A stretch of 64,000 nucleotides of DNA from CAVONV01 sp963697355 (lineage in GTDB: Bacteria; Acidobacteriota; Vicinamibacteria; Marinacidobacterales; DATDRI01). Under the pieces are notes generated by a model. The model saw nothing but the letters and a program-made list of their open reading frames with translations, did no database searches and was not told where the DNA came from. The position numbers were made by a program, and so were the translations under genes. Location: positions 124,001 to 188,000 of the forward strand of contig CAVONV010000011.1 of NCBI GenBank assembly GCA_963697355.1. The letters are read 5' to 3'. Shown piece after piece: positions 20,167 through 28,890 of the stretch (positions are counted from its first letter, which is position 1; every line of letters begins with the position of its first letter).

Positions 20167-20538
20167 CTACGGCTCGAGGAGGTCTTTTCCCGTCTCCAAG
20201 GCAATTCGAACGACTGGTGCCCCTTCCTCGCGGAGTTGCTGCAGTTCCTGGTCTGTATAGATGAATAGGTCGACCGGGCATGGGAGAGGTTGCAGGGCTT
20301 GCAGCATCCCAGGGATGCGGTCTCTGGATAGACGATGTGGACTGGTCTCAACGACTACGAGAAGGTCGGCGTCCGAGTGGGTAGTGGGAATTCCTGATGC
20401 AAACGAACCAAAGAGTATGATCCGGCGAATATCCGGCACCCGTTGCGCCGCACGACCTGCGGCGGCGCGCAACTGGTCGATGCGCTCTTTCTTATTGAGG
20501 TAGGTTGCCCCGGCAGAAGGTGGAGATGCGCTGGGCAT
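20167..20538 (-). CDS. Nucleotidyltransferase-domain protein (MNT of a HEPN/MNT pair)
   Basis: Small polymerase-beta-fold nucleotidyltransferase. The defining ILFGSFASG, followed by THSDADLLVVVE with the catalytic carboxylates, is present. In HEPN/MNT toxin-antitoxin pairs this partner neutralises the HEPN protein, in studied cases by adding AMP to it. The start ATG 20538 overlaps the HEPN gene by 47 bases in another frame; longer in-frame extensions lie wholly inside that gene. The order HEPN then MNT is typical. Confidence 0.78.
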   Translation of the reverse strand: MPSASPPSAGATYLNKKERIDQLRAAAGRAAQRVPDIRRIILFGSFASGIPTTHSDADLLVVVETSPHRLSRDRIPGMLQALQPLPCPVDLFIYTDQELQQLREEGAPVVRIALETGKDLLEP

Positions 20539-20881
20539 CGGCAATGGCTCCTTTCGCCTCCCCCTTGGTATAAAGCTTCCCGGGATACCCCTCGGCGAAT
20601 CCGTTGGGATACCGTGCCGGAATGTAGTGCTTATCCAAACGATTGGCAGCCTCGACGATGTCACGCGGTGGCGGCGTGTCTTCGGGGAGCGCCTCGACGA
20701 GACCCGTAATCAAGTGGCCCCAAGGCTCCCCACCGTGCCCCATTATCAACGCCTTCAGAGCCTTTTCTGCTGCTTGTTGCGCCGCGAAAGCCGCCCATTC
20801 GTGGTCTTCGTCTTCGACGGCATGCTCTGCGTGCTGGAGATCCCGCTGTGACTGCAGCCACCAGTCGCGCCATCGATTCAT
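20492..20881 (-). CDS. HEPN domain-containing protein
   Basis: 129-residue all-helical HEPN protein. The core AAFAAQQAAEKALKALIMGHG and the LDKHYIPARYPNGF segment are typical of the HEPN type (PF05168-like) found beside nucleotidyltransferases. The Rx4-6H ribonuclease signature of active HEPN toxins is not obvious, so toxicity is uncertain. A strong AGGAGG-type site precedes ATG 20881. It forms an overlapping pair with the downstream MNT gene. Confidence 0.8.
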   Translation of the reverse strand: MNRWRDWWLQSQRDLQHAEHAVEDEDHEWAAFAAQQAAEKALKALIMGHGGEPWGHLITGLVEALPEDTPPPRDIVEAANRLDKHYIPARYPNGFAEGYPGKLYTKGEAKGAIADAQRISTFCRGNLPQ

Positions 20882-20973
20882 CCCCGCCTCCTCGAGTGGG
20901 ACATTCGAAAGTGCTCAACAAATCTTATCATGCATCTAGAACAAGGGCCTTGAGCCCGCCACGATTGCACAGG

Positions 20974-21387
20974 CTACCAGTAAGATGAAATCCCTTCCGT
21001 ACGTAGTCTTCTCACAAACTGGCGGTCGAATGTCGCGATGACACTCAAATGCCCATCCTTTGCCACCGCCGCAAGACAAGCATCGGCGAAATCGGAGATC
21101 CGCCCAGGCCACAGCTTGAGGACATTCGACCAGGAGAGCTCATCCCCGGGCCGGATTCCCGGCATGGCGAGCAGTTCTCCGACGATTGAAGCAACAGCGT
21201 CGGAGTCCATGTCGTAGAGGTTCATCAGCACGTAAACCATCTCACTCAATACCGTTTGATGAACCGTCAGATCCGCATCACCTCGAGCGGCGGTTTCGAA
21301 CAAAGCGGATGCGCTCTCCTGTTGACGCTTGTTACGATCCGTAAGGAACGAAACGAGGACGTTCGTGTCGAGGAGAACAGCGGTCAC
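20974..21387 (-). CDS. PIN-domain toxin (VapC-like ribonuclease)
   Basis: 137-residue PIN protein, a Mg-dependent ribonuclease toxin. The acidic residues are in place: VLLDTNVLVSFL at the N-terminus, a conserved Glu in LSEMVYVLMN, DFADACLAAVA and ATFDRQF near the end. The GTG start at 21387 overlaps the antitoxin stop by four bases (GTGA), the usual translational coupling. Confidence 0.87.
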   Translation of the reverse strand: MTAVLLDTNVLVSFLTDRNKRQQESASALFETAARGDADLTVHQTVLSEMVYVLMNLYDMDSDAVASIVGELLAMPGIRPGDELSWSNVLKLWPGRISDFADACLAAVAKDGHLSVIATFDRQFVRRLRTEGISSYW

Positions 21388-21620
21388 GCTTGTGCCTTCC
21401 CACGCAGTCCACGGGCGCGCCGAATGTCGTCAGTCACGGATCCTGCGCCGACATGGATAGTGCCCTGACGCCCCAAGAACTTGCGGCTGGCGGGCGTGAC
21501 GTGAACCTGGCCATCTATGACTTCCCACTGAAGTACATCACTCGGGCCGAGGCCGAGTTTTTTGCGGATGTCCTTGGGGACCGTCGTTTGATTTTTACTC
21601 GTAATCGTCGACTTGGCCAC
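21384..21620 (-). CDS. AbrB/MazE-type antitoxin
   Basis: 78-residue antitoxin with a swapped-hairpin AbrB DNA-binding domain (STITSKNQTTVPKDIRKKLGLGPSDVLQWEV) and a C-terminal tail rich in charged residues that would cover the PIN active site. The start is GTG 21620 with AAGGAG six bases upstream. It should bind its own promoter; a palindrome overlapping the -10 supports autoregulation. Confidence 0.87.
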   Translation of the reverse strand: MAKSTITSKNQTTVPKDIRKKLGLGPSDVLQWEVIDGQVHVTPASRKFLGRQGTIHVGAGSVTDDIRRARGLRGKAQA

Positions 21621-21628
21621 GAATAACT

Positions 21629-21666
21629 CCTTACCAAATTGTACAAACAGTAAGGCAAATATTCAA
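21629..21666 (-). promoter_or_regulatory. Promoter and operator of the AbrB/PIN pair
   Basis: On the minus strand TTGAAT (21661-21666) and TACAAT (21638-21643) are spaced by 17 bases. Around the -10, CCTTAC at 21629-21634 and GTAAGG at 21650-21655 (plus-strand reading) form an inverted repeat with TTGTACAA near its centre. An operator over the -10 is what an autoregulating antitoxin would use. Confidence 0.68.
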
Positions 21667-21688
21667 CTCCGGTTGTAACGACTTGGTT

Positions 21689-21705
21689 GCCAGGCGGAGC
21701 CTGGC
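21689..21705. terminator. Short GC-rich hairpin
   Basis: GCCAGGC and GCCTGGC enclose a GGA loop, a perfect seven-pair stem after the 3' end of the lipocalin gene. There is no U run, so its role in termination is uncertain; such GCCAGGC hairpins also occur as dispersed repeats. Confidence 0.4.
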
Positions 21706-21739
21706 TTACGGCTCGAAAAAATCGCCGGACGGGTTGGGT

Positions 21740-22858
21740 CTACACGGGAGGCCTGTTGTTCTCACCGTAGCCGGTGAGCTCTACGTAGCCCTTTCCGACC
21801 ACTGCGCCGGCTGAGTCCTTCACAGCCACCGCGCCTTCCCAGTAGAAGACGCCCCCGGGCAATCGGCTGCGGTTTTCTTGGTCGGCCAGCAGTGGAACGA
21901 TCGCCAAATCCAGGTCCTCCTCAGGCACCTCAATGACCCAACGAGATGGGTATACGGCCCCCGTGGCCGGGCTTTCCCAGGAATCGGTAGACTTCACCGT
22001 CCATTCGGCGGGTTGGAGGTATCGCGCTGTTCCGTCCGCAAGGACCAGGGTCCCGTTTCGGAAATCGACCGAGCCGTCCCCGCGTCGAAGAACGTACAGC
22101 ATGAGATCGCGGCCGTCGGCGAGCTGAAGACTGAACCAGTCCCAACCGACTTGCCCGTCCCCGAGTTGAGAAGAACCGAACTCCTTGTCCATCCAGCTCT
22201 GCCCGCGGACCTTCCAGGTGCGACCGCCGACCCCGAGTGCTCCGGTGGTCTCGAGCCGGGTGAAGCTGTAGTACAAACTAGCCCCGCCCGTCCCTTTCTT
22301 GCTGTAACCGTTCGGTCCCTGGAGCACGAGAGACTTGGTGGGACGGGTCTCGAGATCCATCGCCAGCTCCTGCCAACTGTCCTTCATTGAGATATCGAAC
22401 GCTTGACCGTTCCACTGTAATGTCCAGCGCCCTTCCGTCGCGGTCGGTCCTCGAGTCCATGCGATCAGCTCGTTGGGGTGAGGCCGAAACTCTCCCAGCA
22501 ACGGCACCTCTCGGTAGAGCAGCTCGCTGAAATAGTGCCGCCCTTCCTTGATATCCGTGATGGTTGCGTGCCCCATCATGAGTCCTTGGGCGGACCAGTT
22601 GGAATCCAGCGCCGGGCGCTCCGGCAGTAATCCCACTCGAAAAAAAGTGAACTGGTAGCCAAAGACCCGGCCCGGCTCCTCGTCAGCCTCGAGATGTCCG
22701 GTAAAGTACCACCATTCAGTACGATAGGAGCGATGAGCCCAATGGTCTTCTGGAAAGGACCACCGATAACGGGAGTCTGCTGCTTCCCATTCCGATTGCG
22801 CCAGAAGCGTCGCCACTGCGCCCAGTACCAACGTGAATTTCAGCACTGCGAACTTCAT
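21740..22858 (-). CDS. Secreted AttH/CrtC-like lipocalin-domain protein
   Basis: Exported protein of about 372 residues with an N-terminal signal (FTLVLGAVATLLAQ) and the two-lobed lipocalin-like fold of the AttH/CrtC family. Typical landmarks are FPEDHWAHRSYRTEWWYFTGHL at the start, HATITDIKEGRHYF, and the second-lobe VRGQSWMDKEFGSSQL with GWDWFSLQLADGRDLMLY. The CrtC branch hydrates carotenoids; secreted AttH-type members are usually encoded with FtsX-type ABC transporters, so a lipid-handling role is likelier here. No carotenoid gene is near. An ABC exporter of the expected type lies at 54.4-57.7 kb, not adjacent. Confidence 0.8.
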   Translation of the reverse strand: MKFAVLKFTLVLGAVATLLAQSEWEAADSRYRWSFPEDHWAHRSYRTEWWYFTGHLEADEEPGRVFGYQFTFFRVGLLPERPALDSNWSAQGLMMGHATITDIKEGRHYFSELLYREVPLLGEFRPHPNELIAWTRGPTATEGRWTLQWNGQAFDISMKDSWQELAMDLETRPTKSLVLQGPNGYSKKGTGGASLYYSFTRLETTGALGVGGRTWKVRGQSWMDKEFGSSQLGDGQVGWDWFSLQLADGRDLMLYVLRRGDGSVDFRNGTLVLADGTARYLQPAEWTVKSTDSWESPATGAVYPSRWVIEVPEEDLDLAIVPLLADQENRSRLPGGVFYWEGAVAVKDSAGAVVGKGYVELTGYGENNRPPV

Positions 22859-23404
22859 TCCATACAACTCGTTATGGAAGATCTTACCCTATATCGGGTA
22901 ACCTCGCCCAGGCGTGGGTCTTTTGTACCAGAGGATGGAGACCCGCGAGCCGCCCGGGCCGATCAATAACCTTAAACCATTAAAAACAAGCGACTTAATA
23001 TTAGCTACTATCGCCGCTCATCCGACGTTCCGCGGCACGAATTTTGCTTGCTCAGACGTGCTTGGTGCCCCCTCGATATGACAGCGATATGAGAGACAGT
23101 AGTGAGACGAGGAAGGAACAAGCTAAACGACCGAAGCCATGACCACGGCGACGGTACGACGGCGGGCTCGGACCCACTTCTCGAACGCCCACGGGCAAAT
23201 TTCCCAAGAAAAGATTATCATAGCGTAAATCTACAACGAGAACTACCAATGGGTCCAAGAATGCGGGCCGAGTCAGACGACTATTGGGCCCCATCAAAAG
23301 GCTCTCGGTGTGTTTTCTTCTCGCTTTCCAAATCACGTTGCTCGGATAGGGAGAACCCGAGCTTCGAGGCTTCGAACGCTCACTCCAGGGGATAGGACAA
23401 GCCC
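22859..23404. other. Intergenic region upstream of korA
   Basis: 546 bases between the divergent lipocalin gene and korA. An AT-rich patch at about 22970-23015 is the likeliest promoter zone. A possible leader stem pairs ATGGG near 23248 with CCCAT near 23290, and GCTCGG/CCGAGC at about 23340-23362 could form another. No convincing ORF or known riboswitch was recognised. Confidence 0.3.
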
Positions 23405-25306
23405 ATGACCCAAAAAGCAATGACGAAGACATCAACTGGTGCCGCGGCCATCGACCAGCCACGGAAGCAAATCAAGGAGCACATCGTCGAGATCGTAAGC
23501 GACTCCGGCGAGGGAGCTCAAAAAGCCGGGCAATCCTTCGGCAGTCTGTGCGCCAAGATGGGAAACGGCGTATGGACGGTCGAGATCATTCCGGCCGAAA
23601 TCAAGCCTCCATCCCGCTCACCGGCCGGCGCCAGCGGAATCCGCATCCGGTTCGGCACAGACTACATCACCAATCAAGGCGACGAGGCGGATCTCGTGGT
23701 GGCATTCAACGAGCAAGTGCTCTACGGACGTATTGCCGCCAATGCCTACAAGAAGGGCACGACCATCTTACTCGAAAACAAATGGCGGGAAGATCCTTTG
23801 CCGGAGACCCGGGAACAATATCAAAGCGCTCTCAAAGATTTCGAAGAGCACGGATTCGTCGTCAAGGAGGTGGCGATAGAAAAGGCCTGCAAAGAGCATA
23901 CGCCCAATCCCCAACTCGGCAAGAACATGTTCGTACTCGGCATGCTCTGCCACATTTACGACCGCTCTCTCGACAAAGCACTCGAAGAGGTGGGACTCAT
24001 CTTTGCCCGCAAGTCCCAAAAAGTGATCGACATCAATCAGAAGCTCGTCACCGCCGGTTACGAGTTTGCCCGCGACAACGTCGAACATTGTTTCGAAGTG
24101 CCGACGAAGCCGAGTGACGTCCCCATGGTCGTGTCCAACGGGAATCAGGCCATCGGCTTGGGTATCATGGCTTCGGGAATGGACCTCCTTGCCATGTATC
24201 CCATCACCCCGGCCACATCTGCAACGCACTATATTTCGGGTGTCTTCCGAGATGTCGGTGGCTTCGTTCATCAAGCAGAGGACGAGATTGCTGCAATAGG
24301 TTTTGCCATCGGCGCCTCGTACGCGGGAAAAACCGCCTGCACCGTCACTTCTGGCCCAGGAATGGCGCTTAAGACCGAGTTCATCGGCTTGAGTGTCATG
24401 TCAGAGATACCCCTGGTCATCGTCAATGTGCAGCGAGGCGGTCCATCGACCGGGTTGCCCACCAAGGTCGAGCAGGCCGATCTGTTGTCGGCCATCTACG
24501 GCTCGCACGGAGACGCGCCGCGGATCGTCATGGCCGCAGCAACCATCGAAGAGTGTTTCCATTTCGTCATCACGGCCCGAAAGCTGGCCGAGACCTTCCG
24601 CGGGCCGGTGATCATCTTGACCGACGCCAACCTCGCGACGGGCGTGCAACCCTATCCTCGCCCACAACCTCAACATGATTGGTACGCCGCTCCCGTCGAC
24701 CAATCTGCCTGGAAGAAGGGCGTTCCCCCGTATAACTGGGACGAGAAGACGGGATTGTCGCCGCGCCCGATACCGGGTCAACGCGACGGCGGCTACATCC
24801 TCACCGGCCTGTCCCATACGGATTGGAGCAAGGTCGCCTACGATCCCAAATCTCACCAAAAAGGCTGCGACATGCGGAGCCGCAAGATAGCCGCATTTCA
24901 GACAACACTGCAGCCACCCAAAATCAACGGTGATCCTGAAGGAGATCTCCTCATTGTCGGTTGGGGCTCGACGCTTGGGGCTATCGATGAAGCCATCGAA
25001 CGAGCCCGCGGGGAAGGCATCAAGGTGTCCTCGGTTCACTTGCGCTTTTTGTCACCTCTAGAGCCAGGTCTCAAAGAGATGTTCAAACGCTTCAAGAAAG
25101 TGATGACCATCGAGATCAACTACAGTGATGCGGCCGATGCGCCGTCTATCACTCCGGAGAATCGACGGAGATCTCAGCTCGCTACGATCCTAAGAGGACA
25201 CACGCTCATGGATATCGAGTGTTGGTCGCGGGTACCGGGTCAACCGCTCCACCCGCACGAGATCTACGAGGCCATCACTGAGCAATTAGATTCGAAGAAG
25301 GAGTAA
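23405..25306 (+). CDS. korA: 2-oxoacid:ferredoxin oxidoreductase, fused gamma-alpha subunit
   Basis: Subunit of a KorAB-type enzyme that oxidatively decarboxylates 2-oxoglutarate or a related 2-oxoacid to the acyl-CoA, reducing ferredoxin. The first ~190 residues are the gamma domain (IVSDSGEGAQKAGQSFG, DYITNQGDEADLVVAFNE). The alpha pyrimidine-binding domain follows (LAMYPITPATSATHYIS, FVHQAEDEIAAIGFAIGASYAG, TSGPGMALKTEF, NVQRGGPSTGLPTK), then a transketolase C-terminal-like part (DLLIVGWGSTLGAIDEA). The gamma-alpha fusion is usual for KorA, and 633 residues is normal. The beta gene starts six bases after the stop. Substrate specificity cannot be fixed from sequence. Confidence 0.93.
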   Translation: MTQKAMTKTSTGAAAIDQPRKQIKEHIVEIVSDSGEGAQKAGQSFGSLCAKMGNGVWTVEIIPAEIKPPSRSPAGASGIRIRFGTDYITNQGDEADLVVAFNEQVLYGRIAANAYKKGTTILLENKWREDPLPETREQYQSALKDFEEHGFVVKEVAIEKACKEHTPNPQLGKNMFVLGMLCHIYDRSLDKALEEVGLIFARKSQKVIDINQKLVTAGYEFARDNVEHCFEVPTKPSDVPMVVSNGNQAIGLGIMASGMDLLAMYPITPATSATHYISGVFRDVGGFVHQAEDEIAAIGFAIGASYAGKTACTVTSGPGMALKTEFIGLSVMSEIPLVIVNVQRGGPSTGLPTKVEQADLLSAIYGSHGDAPRIVMAAATIEECFHFVITARKLAETFRGPVIILTDANLATGVQPYPRPQPQHDWYAAPVDQSAWKKGVPPYNWDEKTGLSPRPIPGQRDGGYILTGLSHTDWSKVAYDPKSHQKGCDMRSRKIAAFQTTLQPPKINGDPEGDLLIVGWGSTLGAIDEAIERARGEGIKVSSVHLRFLSPLEPGLKEMFKRFKKVMTIEINYSDAADAPSITPENRRRSQLATILRGHTLMDIECWSRVPGQPLHPHEIYEAITEQLDSKKE

Positions 25307-25311
25307 GAGAC

Positions 25312-26265
25312 ATGTTCGGTCTTAAAGGAGACTGGTCCCTCGACGTTCCGCAGCGCTACTTCATCCTACAGGACTACATGGGGGCCGCGCCCCGATGGTG
25401 TCCGGGATGTGGCGATCACGGCGTATTGACATCCGTTCAGAGGATCTGCCGCGACAAGCAAATCCCTCCCGAGCTGACCGTGGCGGTCTCCGGGATCGGT
25501 TGCTCGAGCCGTTTCCCTCACTATATGAGCACCTATGGTTTCCACAGCTTGCATGGACGTGCACTTCCTGTGGCCTGTGGTATCAAATCGCGGCGGCCCG
25601 ACTTGGACGTTTGGGTATCTACGGGAGACGGCGACTGCTTCTCCATCGGTGCAGGCCATTGGATCCACGCCGTGCGGTACAACATGGACTTGACGGTGTT
25701 GGTCTTCGACAACAATGTCTATGGTCTGACAAAGAAGCAAACATCACCGACCAGCCAACTCGGGCTGAAGACCAATACCCACCCCTTTGGTGCCGTCCTT
25801 CCGCCGATGAATCCGCTCACCGTAACGCTCGGTATCACCAATGTGTCCTTTGTCGCCCAAGTCGTCGATTGGAATCCCGTGCTTCTGCACTCGGTCATCG
25901 AGGCGGCTCACGACCACAAAGGATTTAGTTTGGTCCGCATCATGCAACGTTGTCCTCAATACACGGAGTTCGTCTTCGAGGAATTTCAGAAGGACCCCGG
26001 CAAATTGCTCCTGTTGACTCACGAAAATGGTGTCCAGCTCGACGACACCGTCAAGCGGATCTTCCCCAATCAACTGGAACATGATCCCTCTGACATCCAC
26101 AAGGCGCGAGAAGTCGCCCAACAGACAGATCCACTTCCAGTAGGCATCTTGTTTCAAGACCCGAGCCGCCCACGCTACGACACCATGACAGCACAGGGAC
26201 TTGGCATGTCCGTCGACGAAAAAATCGAGGGCTTGAACCGCGCTCTCGATGTCTTCGCCGTCTAG
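25312..26265 (+). CDS. korB: 2-oxoacid:ferredoxin oxidoreductase, beta subunit
   Basis: Thiamine-diphosphate and iron-sulfur subunit paired with KorA. Cysteines for one [4Fe-4S] cluster lie in RWCPGCGDHG, in SGIGCSSRFP and possibly ALPVACGIK. The thiamine-diphosphate/Mg site is intact: STGDGD (G105-D106-G107) and FDNNVYGLTKKQTSPTS (N134, N135). This intact site contrasts with the degenerate one in the large protein two genes downstream. The 317 residues are typical. It is separated by seven bases from the next gene. Confidence 0.94.
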   Translation: MFGLKGDWSLDVPQRYFILQDYMGAAPRWCPGCGDHGVLTSVQRICRDKQIPPELTVAVSGIGCSSRFPHYMSTYGFHSLHGRALPVACGIKSRRPDLDVWVSTGDGDCFSIGAGHWIHAVRYNMDLTVLVFDNNVYGLTKKQTSPTSQLGLKTNTHPFGAVLPPMNPLTVTLGITNVSFVAQVVDWNPVLLHSVIEAAHDHKGFSLVRIMQRCPQYTEFVFEEFQKDPGKLLLLTHENGVQLDDTVKRIFPNQLEHDPSDIHKAREVAQQTDPLPVGILFQDPSRPRYDTMTAQGLGMSVDEKIEGLNRALDVFAV

Positions 26266-26272
26266 GTGCCTC

Positions 26273-28825
26273 ATGGCAGACGATTCGGTTCAGCAGCAAG
26301 TGGCACTCGACGAGACCCCGTCGGCCAGCGAGGAGAAGGACACCGTGGTTGTCTATCCATCTGCATCTGCGGGCGAACTGCCCGTCTTCCCATCTCCCGA
26401 TCCCGATGCTCCGGCAAAAAAGGAGACGCTACGTCTCTTGCGCCGTTTTCACCTCGGTGGTCCCGCGGAGGCCGGCGACCTCGAGCTCGCGGGAGATGCT
26501 CTGCCGGCTTTGCTCTCACCGTTCAAGGATATCTCCAAGATTCGCTATGAGTACCCGTTGTTTCTCTACCCGGAGGTAGACGGCGAGAGCGAGAAGCTGG
26601 CAACCCCCCTTGCCACGTTCTTGAAAGAGGCGGTCCACGGGTTTGCACCGGGACCGGATCAAGCTCGAGTCTTGAGAGACAATCTCCCTCGAGTCGAAAA
26701 ATTCGTCAGAGAAACACTGGATACCAGCACGGCCTGCGTCAGCGCCAATGAGCTGCTCGGACAAGCGACTCGAGCGCTACAGGACGAGCTCGAGCTGGAC
26801 GGGACGAATCGGGACAAGCTACAAGAAGATTTGGACAAGCTACTCGCTTCCGTGCCTCCTGGGGCAGGCCTCCTCGGATTCGGCGAGCATGCCGCCGTCC
26901 ACCTCTTCCTTCACGCCGCACGCCATCGCATCACTTCTCGACGGCGCGCTTTCACCTTTCACGTCAGCCAAATCGTGCGGCAGATCCGTGCTTTGCTCGA
27001 AGTCGAAAGACACAAGGCTCCGGAAGCATCCGACGCTGACACCGTAGAGGCTTCTGTCGGGGAAGCCGGCTCACGTTTCATCGATCCCAAGGCGTTCGCG
27101 GAAACCATGGGCACTACAAGCGGTTCTGAACCCCTGGCCCAGGAACGACGCGAACGAATCGAACACTGTTTGGAAATTCTCGAGGGTTTCCTGAAAGGAG
27201 AAGAGATCCCGCTCGCCATCTTGGTGCACGATGGATCGTTCTCGCCGCATTGGCTGGAAGGCCAGACGGACTATGAGCTTCAGGAGACTACGGATCCTTG
27301 CTTAGCAGCGACATCGCTCTTCGATCACAAATCAGCAGAGCTATCCAAAGTGTTCCGCGCCGTCAGAGTCGCCGAGCTCGAGTTGTCGCAGTCCTATGAC
27401 CCTCATTTGCACGACCCATGGTTCGCGTCTTTCAATTGGGAGACCTTTTCACCCGAAGAGCTCTTCCTTCTTCCCGCGGTCGTCGCCATAGATACTGCGG
27501 ACCATATTGCCAGCAGGGGTTTGCTTTCCTTCTCACGACTGCTCCGATCCGGCCGATCCGTACAGATACTCGTCGATGTAGCACCCGGTCAAAACCCTGG
27601 CGCCCAGCCAGGAGAGGACCCCTTGGCTTCTTACCGCTTCGAGCTAGGCTACGTGGGAATGAGTCACCGGGAATCCTTCATTGCTCAGACCTCCATTGCC
27701 CGTCCTAACCACCTCCTCGAAGGTTTCATCCAAGCACTCGACACCCTGCGATCAGGCGTCCATCTGCTCAGCACGAGCTCTATCAGCGGCAAAGACAGAC
27801 CGCGTCTAGCCCCTTGGCTGCAATCAGGTGCAGCCATCGAGAGCCGGGCCCATCCTGCCTTCCGCTACAATCCCGAGGCAGGCGATTCTTGGGCCCACTG
27901 CGTGGATTTTTCGGAAAACCCGGAACCTGCAGAGGATTGGCCGGCCCATCCCCTTAAATACAGGAACGGAGGACCGGAAGGCGAGGAACAGGAAGTCACC
28001 GTTGCATTCACCTACGGAGACTTTGCGCTGCTGTGCCCGACCCTCAAAGAACATTTCCGAGTCGTACCTGACGGCCTTGACATCGAAGACCTACTTCCGC
28101 TCGAGGCTTATCTCGGGCTCGAGCCGTCCGCAGGACTCAAGCGCCTTCCTTTTGTCTGGGGTGTGGATGAAGGCAGGCTCCGTCGCCTCGTCGTCTCCAG
28201 AGAGCTAGTCCTCGCGTGTCAAGACCGCTTGGGTTACTGGCACACACTGCAGGCCTTGGCAGGGACTCGCGATGAGTACGCCATCAAGGCTGCAGAACGC
28301 GCTCGCGAGGAAGCGCTCGCGGAGGCCTCCGCGGATCGCAAAAAGCTCGAGGCCGCACATCAAGAGCGCCTCGACAAGATTCGAGAGGAGACGGCCGGTG
28401 AAGCCATGCAGCGCCTCACTGAGGTTCTCATGGGTATGGACCTGACCAACGTGGTTCCGTCTCCTGTAGCGGCGATTCCAACGACGACAACTGCGGCACC
28501 CATCCCTTCTGAAGCTCCGCCGGAAGAGGCACCAGCCGAAAGCGTGGGGGTCGAAGCCGAGGAAGAGGAAGTCTCTTTTGATGAACCCTACATCGACAGC
28601 ATGCTCTGCACGAGCTGCAACGACTGCATGAAATTCAACCCCCTCACTTTTGTTTACAACGAGAACAAACAAGCATTGATTGGCGATGCAAAAGCAGCAA
28701 CATTCGAACAGCTCGTGCTGGCCGCTGAGAAATGTCCGGCACGTTGTATCCACCCCGGTAAACCCCTTAATCCAGACGAACCCAACCTCGATGAGCTCAT
28801 CGAGCGCGCTAAGCCTTTCAACTAG
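26273..28825 (+). CDS. Large PFOR-derived protein with C-terminal [4Fe-4S] ferredoxin domain
   Basis: 850-residue protein with no family I can name. After an acidic N-terminal tail and a helical region (to about residue 300), the middle (about 310-640) aligns by eye with the C-terminal half of the 1509-residue protein downstream: RVAELELSQ with RKADLELDH, SFIAQTSIARPNHLLEG with PFVAQCSISGPRHFYEC, and AFRYNPEAG with IFRYNPTGE. That half is a thiamine-diphosphate-type PFOR domain without its cofactor motif. A coiled coil (about 667-706), a Pro/Ala/Glu linker (about 725-765) and a single-cluster ferredoxin domain with C779xxC782xxC785 and C821P follow. ATG 26273 is chosen over an in-frame ATG inside korB. 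Probably an electron carrier or scaffold; inferred. Confidence 0.75.
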   Translation: MADDSVQQQVALDETPSASEEKDTVVVYPSASAGELPVFPSPDPDAPAKKETLRLLRRFHLGGPAEAGDLELAGDALPALLSPFKDISKIRYEYPLFLYPEVDGESEKLATPLATFLKEAVHGFAPGPDQARVLRDNLPRVEKFVRETLDTSTACVSANELLGQATRALQDELELDGTNRDKLQEDLDKLLASVPPGAGLLGFGEHAAVHLFLHAARHRITSRRRAFTFHVSQIVRQIRALLEVERHKAPEASDADTVEASVGEAGSRFIDPKAFAETMGTTSGSEPLAQERRERIEHCLEILEGFLKGEEIPLAILVHDGSFSPHWLEGQTDYELQETTDPCLAATSLFDHKSAELSKVFRAVRVAELELSQSYDPHLHDPWFASFNWETFSPEELFLLPAVVAIDTADHIASRGLLSFSRLLRSGRSVQILVDVAPGQNPGAQPGEDPLASYRFELGYVGMSHRESFIAQTSIARPNHLLEGFIQALDTLRSGVHLLSTSSISGKDRPRLAPWLQSGAAIESRAHPAFRYNPEAGDSWAHCVDFSENPEPAEDWPAHPLKYRNGGPEGEEQEVTVAFTYGDFALLCPTLKEHFRVVPDGLDIEDLLPLEAYLGLEPSAGLKRLPFVWGVDEGRLRRLVVSRELVLACQDRLGYWHTLQALAGTRDEYAIKAAERAREEALAEASADRKKLEAAHQERLDKIREETAGEAMQRLTEVLMGMDLTNVVPSPVAAIPTTTTAAPIPSEAPPEEAPAESVGVEAEEEEVSFDEPYIDSMLCTSCNDCMKFNPLTFVYNENKQALIGDAKAATFEQLVLAAEKCPARCIHPGKPLNPDEPNLDELIERAKPFN

Positions 28826-28890
28826 GCAGTGAACAGGTTCGAGGGGTTTGGTGAAAGAAATGGGAATTAGCTTACTCCAAGGTTGGATCC

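Noticed and set aside
21740..22858. Carotenoid 1,2-hydratase (CrtC) as a specific function
   Set aside because: Only the lipocalin fold is shared; no carotenoid biosynthesis gene is present and the secreted form fits AttH-type proteins better.
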